Shown in pieces: positions 37,129 through 48,575 of a DNA stretch of 64,000 nucleotides. Made by a program: the position numbers and the translations under genes. Origin of the DNA: Hemicentrotus pulcherrimus (taxonomy: Eukaryota > Echinodermata > Echinoidea > Camarodonta > Strongylocentrotidae); NCBI GenBank assembly GCA_003118195.1, contig BEXV01000283.1, positions 94,378 through 158,377 on the forward strand. The letters run 5' to 3'. Within the stretch, counting starts at the first letter, position 1. Each line of letters starts with the position of its first letter. The notes beneath the pieces are model-generated. The model did no database searches. It worked only from the letters and a program-made list of their open reading frames with translations, and was not told where the DNA came from.

Positions 37129-37203
37129 GAAATTGAATGGAAATGAGATTTCACGCATTTCTGCGGACGGGAAGTTCCTTCATCTGCCCAATCTCAAAAT
37201 CTT
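37129..37203 (+). CDS. slit: slit exon: D3 LRR 1 (25-residue repeat)
   Basis: This exon is 75 bp, one codon longer than the standard LRR exon, phase 2-2. It reads KLNGNEISRISADGKF then LHLPNLKIL. A 25-residue first repeat in D3 is also what I remember in vertebrate SLIT2 (an insertion before KKLPQL), so the extra residue is probably ancestral and helps fix the domain order. The donor is GTAAGT. Confidence 0.96.
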
Positions 37204-37934
37204 GTAAGTATAATAATCAGAAAGAAGAATATTCATCTATGTTTCTTGCAGTTCTTCCAGTGCTTTTATTGACTTTCGTACACTGAAACAGTCAATATGT
37301 TTTCATATTTTTCCACTTTTAGTTTCTGAAGGACTCAATTGCAATTATACCTTCATTATCCTTCAGTTCCCTTTATTTTCCATATTTTATACTTTTATGT
37401 GATATCTTTGGCACATGAACTACATGTATTCTTACCTAACGCTAAAGTTTGAATGATATTTTAAATGTAGAATGCACATGATATCTCTTAGTGATAATGA
37501 TATACAATGGGGTAGAGAGTAATAAAGCTCTGGAAAGCTTAAAAACTAATTCTGGAAAAAAAAAAGATAAATATATATTTCTATATTGCATTTAGAAAAA
37601 CCTCACTCTTCAATAGCAAATCCCTAAAGAGCTTTTTAGAAGAGCAAGTATTATATATACACTATTTGTGCCAACAGCCATAATGTACATGTATTATTAG
37701 ATATCTGTTTGTATTTACTGTGACATCAACGGAGAGAAATCCGAGTTACAGTTTGCTTTCACCGATTTGTTACTTGCTCTCCGAGCAGGTGAAATACGAG
37801 CTGAACCTAGTAAAATATTCATAAGCCATCAAGTAATCATTATCTCTTGAATATATCATCCTCATATATTTCTCATCATCCCTCTCTCTCATCCCTCTCT
37901 CTCATCCATCTCCCCCATCCATCCTTCTATCCAG
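37204..37934 (+). other. Intron 8 (0.73 kb)
   Basis: AT-rich, ending in a CATC/CT-rich pyrimidine stretch before the acceptor CTATCCAG. No repeats of note. Confidence 0.85.
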
Positions 37935-38006
37935 GGATCTCCGTGACAACCGCATCTCGGTCATAGAGGATGAGGCCTTCCAAGGAGCATCTTCTCTCGT
38001 AGAATT
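37935..38006 (+). CDS. slit: slit exon: D3 LRR 2
   Basis: A 72-bp phase 2-2 exon giving DLRDNRISVIEDEAF then QGASSLVEL. The EGA/QGAS element is shared with vertebrate Slit D3 repeat 2 as remembered. The donor is GTAAGA, one base off the usual GTAAGT. Confidence 0.96.
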
Positions 38007-39415
38007 GTAAGAATTTTGTCCTTGTTATTAACCTTTAACCCCTCCTTTTAATCCTTTTTGTTATAATCAGATTCTTGGTGTATTTAGTGTGTGCATGTGT
38101 GTATTCTGTTATACCTTTAATGATAATAATTCAAACAAAGATATTAATGATCATATGATTAGGTTGGATAAATGATAATTCTAAATAGGACTATTACAGA
38201 TGTTGCATGATAATTGCATGATTCATCGGGGGAATTCTGAGGGTTGTATTTCTTTTTTGAGACTGTTGTGACGTAATCAATAAACTGGATTTGTGTAACA
38301 AACATGTACACACATACATGTATGTAGAGTTGCCCCTTATAGTTTCTAATCTTTCAAACAGCCAGTCATGTCACCTATCTTTATTTCTTCTATAATAGTA
38401 AATCCAAATAAATTTCAGATTGATACATATTTTCACTTTAGCTATTAAAACTCCTCTCATTTTTTAATATTTTTATCAAAGTGCATTTTATTTGCTGGNA
38501 ATATTTCCCCATTGATAATGAATGCTTTGATTTCTAAAAGCTCAGTGCTTTAGTGCATGCTTTTACATGTATCTTGTATTTTACCAGAGGGATGTAAACT
38601 GAGGCTTTAATCTTTGCACTATACCCAGCTTTTGCGCTAATTTCCCACTCAATTTTTGAGGGTAATTGCTAATATTATATATGACAATTAAGCATGCTTA
38701 TAAGCTGGTAAACAAACAATTATTTGCTTGGGTTATATCAATCTAGATATTTTGAAATTGCAACCTAGCAGAATGCGGAAGAATAATCTAAAACAAATAA
38801 AAATGTGGACCATGAAATTGATCAGTCATTGTATGTTGGTTTCGATTATTGAGCTTTGTTAAACAATTGTTCCAAGTTTATATTTTATTAATTTTTTAAA
38901 AATTCTTTCAGATTGTGTCATATCACCTTTTGATTTCAATGATATGAGCAATTATCTTTTAAATGAATATAAGTGGGCAGGAAAAGATAGCTTTTAGCAT
39001 AAAGTTTAGATTTGTACTTTTAGCCAAAATAACATACTGTTGTATAAAATGCAAATGATTTCTTCTATATTTAGATTAGGTTTGTACCTAGAATTGCCCT
39101 TTTTGCAAATATTCCATTTCAATCACCCACAATTTCAAGAGTCACCTTTAAAAAAAATAATGAGTAATGATTTGTAATTGATAATTTTTATAGTTGTAAT
39201 ATGCTTCATGTGAAAAAATCAAATGTATGTTCTCTTTCCTTTTGAATAAAAATAAAAAAAAGATTAGTGAAAGCCCCCTTGCTTCTTGTCTGTTAAAAGG
39301 CCTCTGTTACATGTGTGCCATAATATTCTTTTCTGTTGTTGACCGTTTGTTTTTTTATTTCTGTCAATTCCCCCTGTATCTCTCGTTCTGTTCTGTGCTC
39401 TTTTGGAATATGAAG
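38007..39415 (+). other. Intron 9 (1.4 kb)
   Basis: AT-rich, with a single N at 38499. The acceptor is AATATGAAG, less pyrimidine-rich right at the junction than the others, but a T/C-rich tract lies just upstream (39361-39404). Confidence 0.8.
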
Positions 39416-39487
39416 AATGCTCACGAACAACAAACTGAGTAATGTCACCGGACGCTCTTTCGTAGGACTCAAAAACCTGCGGACGCT
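39416..39487 (+). CDS. slit: slit exon: D3 LRR 3
   Basis: A 72-bp phase 2-2 exon. It reads MLTNNKLSNVTGRSF then VGLKNLRTL. It has an N-glycosylation sequon, NVT. The start after TATGAAG is chosen because it gives exactly 72 bp, keeps phase 2 and restores the LRR register; the junction AG is flanked by purines, so this is the least typical acceptor in the set. The donor is GTGAGT. Confidence 0.93.
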
Positions 39488-42400
39488 GTGAGTATAACGA
39501 TCGAAAAACCACCAGCCTGTTTCAAGCATCGTGGCATCTTACTTCTTGAATTTTCAGCGCACGAGATTTCATCCATTTCTTTATTTTCTTTTAATTCTTT
39601 TTTTGTTTGTTCATTTGGGTGGACATTTTCCTTTTAGTTTAACCACCATGGTAACAGGATGCTCATTTGCTATTTGTAATTCAACTATTTTATCTCATTT
39701 GTAATAACAGTTTAATCCTTGGGGAAAGACAAATCACAATTTGATGAACATCTAAGGACTTTGTCTTTAAAACTATCTGGAAATATTTGTTCATGTTCCC
39801 CCTTATTTGCATCTTTTAAAAAAAAAAAAAAAATCAATCCTTTGTGGCTATCAAATTGGCTACAGAGAACATAAATCAATTCAGTTATTTTACATTAAAC
39901 CCTAAAAAGGTTGAACAAACTTTCACAAGAACCTTTTTGAATATGATCAAATTGAAATTAGTCAAAATCAATCAAAGTAATTCTGAACCTGAAAACTTGT
40001 TAGTCCCAGATGTTATCTTAAAGTGATTCTCTACCAATACTCCAAAGATTATCACCTTCCTAACTCTTCAATATATAACCAATACTTTATCATCCACTAA
40101 CATTTTCATACCATTTTGTCAGCTTTATATACCCCATGGTGAGACTTGACTATATAGTTTGCATATTTGAACAAATTGTTTGGTTAAAGTGAAAACCAGA
40201 ACAACTATGTATGAAACAATCACAAATCTCAAAATGATGATGAATTTGAATGAAAAGTCAAATCTGTTAATGCGATCCTCGTGCAAAAAGGGATGGGGTT
40301 AACAAATGACTTGCAGACGGGAGAACAAAGTGAAGTGTTAACCGACAAATAAAGACGTCATTCTTGGTATTCACCGTCATGTATCACAGTATGCTAACAC
40401 ACATGGTTCACTCACTTGGCTGGTCGATGCAGTGCATGGTGTATTAACGATCCCTGTCGGGGTGTGATTGCGCATTTATTTTCACAGCTTTCCAACCAGG
40501 TCTAACACTCTTGCATATATATACTCACCTAACCTTTTAACCACTTAACCAAGCCATGTTTTATTCTTCCTAGGACTGCTCACTTAATATCACATTTTTG
40601 TTGTTCTTTCATCACTTTAACACCCCTTTTTTGTCTTCTTTCACCGGCTAATTCATGATTCATTTCTCTTTCAGGGCGTTAATGCATACCTATACATGTA
40701 TCAGGCTGTGTAAAGGAGGGAAATATCGGCCCTTTTTCCTTTTTATTTCTCCTCTTTACAACACGCAGCACCACTTCTTCTTTTCTTTGAATGGAATGTT
40801 TTAATTTCATTTATGATTACCATTTCCTTTTATTTTGATATACAAATGTTTGACTGAATTATTATGAATGTTTTGAGATGCAACACTTGCATGATGGAAG
40901 TTTATCAAATATCAGATTATGGAATGCTCACTGGAGATGTCATTTATATCAATATTATTTTCCAAATATATGCATCAATACTATACTGGTTTATCTGTAC
41001 GTGCACCCATAATTTTCCCCCAAAATCTGATATTTGTACATATTCTAGTTGTTTTATTATGCTATTACAGTTGTTTATGACATACTGACTTTCATACCTG
41101 ATAAAATTATAATTTAGGCATTCTTTTGTATAGGTGACCTGAACACAAAATGTCAAAAAATATAAAAAAGGAGTAGGAGAAAAGAAATGTTTCTGAGTTG
41201 GTTTATACAGTGTTCGTAAAGATTATAGATATATAGGAATTCAAGTTAAGCTACTTGTACACTGAGGCAATTAGTATAGCTTAACTACAATTGAAATGAA
41301 ATTGGTATTGTCTACAAAATATATTATCTTGACATCCAAAATACATTATTATTTCATGATTAGAACAACTGTATCTATATGATCTTGTGAAAAACGGTGT
41401 CCTGGCCCCTGTGTATATAGATATATATTCCATTACATAGCCCTTATCAGTACACCGTATAAGTCTTCCCTTCCCCCTCCTGATTCCACCTGTTCCGTCC
41501 CATCTCATTTGGTACCTTACATCACTACAAAATCCACCTCCCCAACCCGATCCCGTCCCCGTTTTTCCACGGGACTACGTCTAAGTCCCCTCCGTCAACA
41601 CCACTTCATATGCTTCCGATCTCTCCATGTGTACAAAGTAGGAGAGTAAAAAACAGAGCAGGGGAAAGAAAAATCAAACACTTTGCTTTCGTGACAAGGT
41701 GGTAGGAGGGGGATTCTCGGCTTGATCTGCACACGCGGGGGCCCGACTCAGAACCCTTCCCCGCGCACCCTTAGAGCTCCCAGTACGGAACCAGGGATGG
41801 CATGTGTTTGAAAGAAAAATCCCGGGTGTGAGTTTAGATTACGCTGCTCTAAACATTCGAGCCATAATTATTGTTGTCCCTAAACCCTCCGTCAACATTG
41901 CGCAGCGATTGTTTGCGCGCCAGACAATCCCCTTTCTGTATAATGATGGAAGAGCTGGCAAGGCTGTGAGAAATGCGTCCGCCCACCTGATGTTTAGAGA
42001 ACAAGAAAAGGAGAAAGGAATTTGGAAGGAATAGGTGCTGCATTAACGGGAGATTTACTTGCAATCAGCGGGAGGCATGGATTTCATTTTTCATCATTTT
42101 TATTTCATATTTCTCCATCAAATACTCATCATTTGTTCATGAAATACTCATCATTTTTCATGAAATATTCATCTTTTCCATGACACATACCACATCATTC
42201 TAGGTCCTACATTCATAATATAAAGCTTCATCCAGTAGTCTCTGATAATTCTCATCACATTTGCATAATATTTTATCAATTTCCATTTAAATATTTGCCA
42301 TTCATCATTAAAAATCATATTTCATTACAGTGTGTTCATTCAGTAATAACATCTCAGCAACTAATGAACTACAAGCTATTCATTACCATCAAACAACTAT

Positions 42401-43801
42401 TAATATCCATTCACCAAAATTTATATCCATGGACATGCATCAATCACCTTTCATCTTGATATATATTTCATATTCATAGGTCATTAACTTTCATAATGTC
42501 ATATCATAATACTCCCTCAAAGTTTGAATGTAAAGTCAAAAATTGTGAACAAGACGCATGTTGGACGTAATTAACATATAATTCACATTAGATTTCATGT
42601 ACATTTCATACTTTTAATATAATAAAATATTTGAATATAATAATTAAATTTTTGATGTGATTCAAGAAGATTATGATATGATTTTTATTCAATTACCACA
42701 AAATGTGACTTTTTTGGGGGTGGAGGACATGCAAACAAATGTTAATTTAATTTCATTAATTTCAATGCTCATTGACAAACACAAAGATTTATACTACATA
42801 TTCATATATATATATCTACATAAAGATCTCCATGAATGAAATAAATCAGGGGATATCATACAGACCCTAAAATCTAAATATGAACATAAAAAACCTATCA
42901 ATCTTTAAAGGGTTTAAAAAACTATTTTCAGGGGACTTTTGCCATCCTTGGACACCAATTTGACTTGGGTCATTTTCAAATTAGTCTAGACAGGTTCAGA
43001 AGAAGAAAAGGTAGAAAATATTTAGCCTCCTTTGATGGTTGTTGTTGAAGGACCTATCAACATGGCTGTAAATCATCCATCTAATGATGCAGTCCTGAAG
43101 AGGAGGGATATTCAAACACACCCTCCAGTTTCCTGTATAAAAGCAAGCAGTGTGGTGAAATATTTCAAGGAGATGAATTAAAGTGTCTGTCCACAGGTGC
43201 GTTAAGGTCTATGGGGATTTTCAGTGGGACGAGACATATGGAATTGTAGGAAACACATTGGCACATACATGTACACCTGTACATGTACAAGTTTGAGGCA
43301 AACTTATAAACTACTCACTTATATCCTTGCCATGTTATTCAGGGTTGGAATTTCTTTTTACTTCTCTTATCTTTATCTCTCCTTCTATTTCTTTTCGGTT
43401 TCTTGCCCTAGATGTAAAATAGAATTAGACTTATTATTCAAACGGGAATTACTTTACCCGGTATTACATTAATGAAATATTTAAATATTGTCCATGTATT
43501 TACCTCATTACACTGTAAAAACAATGGCACAAAACACATTTTATTTTAAGGGATATTTTTCTTTATTTTTAATCATTGGAAAAAAAATTAACAACTTGAA
43601 AATGAATACACCACTGTAATACCTGTAACTCCTTTATAACAAGTAAACACATCATACATGACCATCAAAAATGATTTGAAGGTAAGTTAAAAGTTCTACC
43701 AAAGAAGGCCTATCAAGTTCTTTCCGTACACCATTGATAGCTAAGGAACCTATCATGTGTATATTAGTTATGCATGTTTTACGTTTTCTCCATGTACACA
43801 G
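39488..43801 (+). other. Intron 10 (4.3 kb)
   Basis: It includes a GC-richer non-repetitive island around 41460-42080 and a three-unit ~21-bp tandem repeat (42118-42180). The remainder is AT-rich. The acceptor is TGTACACAG. Confidence 0.85.
42118..42180. repeat. Three tandem ~21-bp units
   Basis: Units at 42118-42139, 42140-42160 and 42161-42180 share TGAAATAYTCATC and a T-rich end. Confidence 0.75.
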
Positions 43802-43873
43802 GATGTTACGAAGCAACAGACTATCTTGCATCACCAATGAGACCTTCACTGGACTCAAAGCAGTCAGACTTCT
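43802..43873 (+). CDS. slit: slit exon: D3 LRR 4
   Basis: A 72-bp phase 2-2 exon: MLRSNRLSCITNETF then TGLKAVRLL. MLRSNR is the same start as vertebrate Slit D3 repeat 4, and the Cys in RLSCI is the conserved penultimate-repeat cysteine. NET is an N-glycosylation sequon, at a place where vertebrate Slit also has one as remembered. The donor is GTAAGT. Confidence 0.97.
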
Positions 43874-45349
43874 GTAAGTATAAATTCATAACTTTCTCAT
43901 TCTTTGTCCGATTTTATTAAAATTTTCACCAGTCTACTTCTCTGCCTTTTCTGTTTTCCTCTGGAGTAGTTTGCTATCAAGGTTCCCTTTTTATGTTTTT
44001 TTATGAGTTCAAGATTTTATATTAGCTGGCAGCATATTTTAGCATATACATTTTCAGGAGTTGTATGCAAATTTAAAAGTTGGGTATATATATATATATA
44101 GTAGAGGTGAAAATTATAATTTGTTCCCAAAGTCTGATTGTTGGATAGGATTTGATTAACAGGCAATTTCCATACATTCTAAAATGAGTTATTTTAGGTT
44201 TAAAAGAGTAATTGGAAGTGGATGGGTGAACGAGAGAACGTGAACACAGAGATGGCACACTTGAAGGTAGAAGGAAGGAAGAAAAAGATTGAAACAGTGG
44301 TTGAGCTTAATATAGAGGAGGGAGCTCTGTGAGATACATCACATTCAATTAAGAGATTGACGAGTAAACAAGGAAAAGGGAAAAAAATACTCTGAGTAGA
44401 GTGCAAACATTATGAGATCTGATGCTTGCCAAAGTGGACAAAATGTCATCTCGACACGTCTGATTATTATCAAATTGGCATCACTCACCGGTGCTGTCGG
44501 ACGATCGTAGTTTCTAGCATGTCATGATACTTCCAATGTCCACTTCCGATTTGAATTTCCAGTTTGTCATTGCCAATTAGATATTTGATGAATGGCTACG
44601 TCTGACCTCANAAAAAACGATTAAGTCAAATATGATCATTCATCGCACGCTGTTATTTCTAGTCAATTACAAGTTTCTGGTAACGAAAATTGCTTTATCA
44701 TTTTTCGGAAACAAATTCTGTCTCTGAAATAGTTGGCTTTTTATTTCAATTTGGCTGAAAAGGAAGGAGTCTAATGACTTCTTCCTATGTGGGTCAGGTT
44801 CAGGGTCAAAGTTGTTACTCCATAATTATATCGTCTCAGAATATACTGGTCATAAACAACAAAATTTGCTATCTATTTCATAAATGCCAAACAAACTTTT
44901 TTTTCCACCTCACAATTTATGTAGGACTTTACAGACTGCTAAGCCCTTTTTGTACAGTATTAATTGTATTGAAATCAAGACACCTGAGAAAGAAAGAGAT
45001 GAAGATAAACATTAAAGACTTGATCTGTTGCCTTAAACTTAATGGTTATATGCATTGTTTTCAATCATTTGTTTAGCTGTAAATTTTAGATTGAAGGAAC
45101 TCACCATTTCTAAGTGTCCCTGTCTGTCTCTGTCTGTTTTAAAAAAATCTGTCTCTGTCTATCTGTCTCTCCCCTCCTCTATCTCTCTGTTTAATTTGCT
45201 TTATTTTTTTGTCATTTGATTGGGGAAGAGGGGGGGGGGTGGATGCCCCACTGTTCCCCAAGTTCTTTAGGCCGCTGTCCTTATGGACCTATAATTAAAT
45301 TGGTCCATTTATATTTCAAGTGTATTTCTTCATTTTATCTTGATCACAG
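43874..45349 (+). other. Intron 11 (1.5 kb)
   Basis: AT-rich with a short TA run near 44086-44100, a denser non-repetitive stretch at 44440-44700 that contains one N (44611), and CT-rich DNA near 45118-45190. The acceptor is TTGATCACAG. Confidence 0.85.
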
Positions 45350-45421
45350 GTCATTGTATGATAATGCCATCAGCACTATTATGCCTGGTTCCTTGGATTC
45401 TATGAAAGCTTTGGCAACCCT
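45350..45421 (+). CDS. slit: slit exon: D3 LRR 5
   Basis: A 72-bp phase 2-2 exon: SLYDNAISTIMPGSL then DSMKALATL. It repeats the SLYDN start of the last D2 repeat, as expected from the internal duplication of Slit domains. The donor is GTAAGT. Confidence 0.97.
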
Positions 45422-45727
45422 GTAAGTATCATCCTTCTGTATGATCTTTATGGTTTTGTAATGTTATTTGTGTTCTCTCTGTTTCTTCTTTCTCAGTTTT
45501 CTCTTCTTTTCTCTTGTGCTTTTTCTTTCCATCTGTTTTTTGTTTTTGCTTTTTTTCTCCTCTTTCTCTTTTCCGTATTACTCTCGTTTTAAAAATATAT
45601 CTGTTTTCCTTTTGTCATCTTTTCTTTTCTGCCTGCTTTGTTTCGCTTTTTTTTCTTCTCTCTCTCTGTTTCTCTTCCAGTTTATCTGTAAGTCTCTTTC
45701 TCTCTCCCTCTCCCTATCTCCCATCTC

Positions 45728-45758
<31 letters not shown>

Positions 45759-45779
45759 CCCCGCTCTCTCTCCCTCTAT

Positions 45780-45810
<31 letters not shown>

Positions 45811-46652
45811 CCTCTACCCTCTTCTCCCTCCCTCTCTCCCTCCCTCTCTCTTTTTCTTCTTCTTCTTCTTCTTCTTCTTCTTCTTCTCTCTCTCTCTCTC
45901 ACTTATTTTCTCTGATCTCTATGTTGGTAAACATGTCTCAATGTTTGCTCCCCGTCTTTGCGAAACCTGTTACCGAGACTCCATGCATACACACACAAAC
46001 TATATCAACCATTTTCTGACCTAAATTTGACTCTCTTTGTGGCTACCACTTCCAGCTAGAATTATCGTTTGCAATCTGATCCTAAGAGGGAAAGGGGAGT
46101 GTGGTCAATAAATGTTGACAGATTTCCTTCATGTGAGGTCTTATAGACTTCCAAATATATCTTCTGCTGATTCATGTGGATTCTGATTTAGGCAAGTGTC
46201 ATGGATACCCCAGTTATAGTTATTTGGATTATACAACATATATGTGTATGACATGAATAGAGTTTAGGAATGAGAAAATTGACTCTTCACATCTTTTATT
46301 TCAAATGATATATGCTTTTCGTTAGATAGATTATGTCTTTCTGCTTTCTCAATAATTAACAATTTAATTATCAAAGAGCAATACATATTCAAATTTTGTG
46401 TATGTCTGTATGTAATCACCAATATGCGGAATAAGTATTGTCCTATTCAGAATATTCAGAATGTTACCAGTATTGGAAGAGATGCAGCTTTCATTTTATT
46501 TTAAGGTAAGGAGCTTCATCTCTATGATTACGTGTCTATTTTTATCCTAAAATATGAAGGAAAAAAGAATGATTCTACAAATCTGACAATCAATATTGAG
46601 CCTTTCCAAATTTGTAAATTGATCATTGTATGCATGGCTTTTATTCTATTAG
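45422..46652 (+). other. Intron 12 (1.2 kb) with CT-rich tract
   Basis: The first half is pyrimidine-rich and contains CT and CTT repeats (45470-45901). The second half is AT-rich. The acceptor is ATTCTATTAG. Confidence 0.85.
45470..45901. repeat. CT/CTT-rich tract
   Basis: Pyrimidine-rich DNA with CT blocks and a pure CTT block at about 45852-45886. Confidence 0.92.
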
Positions 46653-46816
46653 AAATCTTCTTGGAAACCCGTTGAACTGTAACTGCCATCTGTCATGGTT
46701 ACCTGACTACCTGTCTGCTCGTCAGATCATCACCGGAGAACCACGCTGTCAGGAGCCTTCGACACTCCAGGACACACCCATTCAGACTCTCCAGAGAGAC
46801 CAGTTCACTTGTGAAG
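46653..46816 (+). CDS. slit: slit exon: D3 C-terminal cap (LRRCT)
   Basis: A 164-bp exon, phase 2 in and phase 1 out. It begins NLLGNPLNCNCHLSWLPDYL, the C-cap with C-x-C and Trp, continues with ITGEPRCQEPSTLQ and ends QFTCE plus the first base of a Gly codon. The donor is GTGAGA. The last 18 bases and this donor are repeated 286 bases downstream inside the intron (47085-47102). If this donor were skipped, the frame would stop at 46834-46836. Confidence 0.97.
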
Positions 46817-46927
46817 GTGAGAGAGAAGAAGAATGATGATGATTTGATGATGATGATGATAGGGATGATGCTAGTCGTGATGCTGATGTAAAGATGATGA
46901 TAGTGATGATGGTGATGATGATGATGG

Positions 46928-46968
<41 letters not shown>

Positions 46969-46984
46969 GTGAGAATGATAATAG

Positions 46985-47042
<58 letters not shown>

Positions 47043-47084
47043 GATGATGATGATTATGATGATGATGGTGAGTATGATAATAGT
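46799..47084 (+). repeat. Tandem duplication, unit 1 (includes exon end and donor)
   Basis: The unit starts with the last 18 bases of the D3 LRRCT exon (ACCAGTTCACTTGTGAAG), the donor GTGAGAGAG, then GAT repeats, TAGGGATGATGCTAGTCGTG and GCTGATGTAAAGATGATGAT, and ends GAGTATGATAATAGT. Confidence 0.85.
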
Positions 47085-47258
47085 ACCAGTTCACCTGTCA
47101 AGGTGAGAGAGAGAAGAAGATTGATGATGATTTGATGATGATGATGATGATGATGACGATGATGATGATGATGATAGGGAAGGGATGCTAGTCATGATGC
47201 TGATGTGAAGATGATGATGGTGATGATGATGATGATGATGATGGTGATGATGATGGTG

Positions 47259-47290
<32 letters not shown>

Positions 47291-47373
47291 GATGGTGATG
47301 GTGATGGTGATGGTGATGGTGATGGTGATGGTGATGGTGATCATGATGATGGTGAGGGTGAGGGTGATGATAG

Positions 47374-47415
<42 letters not shown>

Positions 47416-48442
47416 AATGAGTGATGATACAATGAACGAAGACCAAATGGATGGTAAAGATAATAGTTAAATTGATGATCAAATGTATTGCACCTTGGAT
47501 AGAAATATGGCAGTTCTAAATAATTCACACAATTTTGCAGCTATGTAGGCTTTACTTGACGTTTGTAATTATTGTTTGTTTTCAAATAGAAACTTTCATA
47601 GTCTGAGAATCTTTACATCCACTTTAAATCCTGAATCATGTCTAAGAAGGCAATACTATTTGACAGATCCTTCAGACGTACTTTACCAACATGTTTTGAA
47701 AGGTTCATTGATTCTCCTCTGTCATTATGTCTGCCTGCTGAATGAATTCCCCACATCGCAAGATTGAGAATGAGATTGCAAACATGTTTGTCCAATTATT
47801 TCTGACTCATCATTGTATCACAAGATGATTGCATATACCAGTAAACTAGTGGTCATTTCAGTTCATTGTGCATCATTTAAGGTCATTTTAGTTCACAATT
47901 TGCATTCACCTTTAATACTTGGCATGTACATGTAGAGTATTCATTATTAGAATTGATAGAGTTTAACACATTTAAAAGAATTTGAAGAACTAAGTTATGG
48001 TAATATTCTAATGTAACGAAGAGATAAGACGAGAAGAAAGTTGATATATGTAAAAACGTGTTTGAATTTTTTGGAAGAAGTCATACTGTAAGTAAACTTT
48101 AAACTTGGAAGTATTAGGTTTTTATGTTGGAAAATACAGTGTAGGAGGAATAAAATCAAGAAATATTATTGAGGTTCATATTGGTTACATTGTTAATTAG
48201 TGGTTTGAGGGATTTTTTAATGATTTTTTAAAAACAGTTTCAGTTACTAAGAATGTCTTAAGAATTTCAGCTATGGAAATAATCAATCATTTTGAGAAAA
48301 AAATAGGAGTACAGTCATGTTCATTATGAAAGACCACCAAGGGAGAGAATCTAGATCTTCATTCATGTGATGTTTTCACCACTATATCATCTATTGTCTT
48401 GATCATTACTTCTATCTGTTTGTTTCTTTGACGATATTGCAG
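46817..48442 (+). other. Intron 13 (1.6 kb) with GAT repeats and duplicated exon end
   Basis: The first 600 bases are GAT-type repeat arranged as two related units, the second starting with a copy of the exon end and donor (47085). The rest is AT-rich. The acceptor is GATATTGCAG. Confidence 0.88.
47085..47411 (+). repeat. Tandem duplication, unit 2 (intronic copy)
   Basis: It starts ACCAGTTCACCTGTCAAG then GTGAGAGAGAG, and continues with the same order of marks (GATGATGATTTGATGATG, ATGCTAGTCATGATGCTGAT, GTGAAGATGATGATGG) before extended GAT/GGT repeats. Confidence 0.85.
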
Positions 48443-48575
48443 GGAATGAACACAACAGCTGCCTCCCATCCCTAGCCTGCCCAAGGGAGTGTGCCTGCAG
48501 TGGTACTGTGGTCAGGTGCAGCCGCAAAGAACTCACACTACCCCCTCGTTTCATCCCAACGGGGGCTACTGAGCT
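48443..48575 (+). CDS. slit: slit exon: D4 N-terminal cap (LRRNT)
   Basis: A 133-bp exon, phase 1 in and phase 2 out. After the split Gly it reads NEHNSCLPSLA, then the cap CPRECACSGTVVRC, then SRKELTLPPRFIP and TGATEL. The cap again has C-x3-C-x-C-x6-C. A linker Cys precedes it. This domain is the dimerisation module in vertebrate Slit. The donor is GTAAGT. Confidence 0.97.

Noticed and set aside
41804..42034. Open frame of 76 codons in the GC-richer island of intron 10
   Set aside because: No recognisable protein feature; the island is better explained as possible regulatory DNA.
45468..46019. Leu/Ser-rich open frame of 183 codons
   Set aside because: CT-rich intron sequence; same reason as above.
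46699..47528. Histidine- or methionine-rich open frames on both strands
   Set aside because: They are translations of GAT/ATG trinucleotide repeats in intron 13 and carry no other signal.
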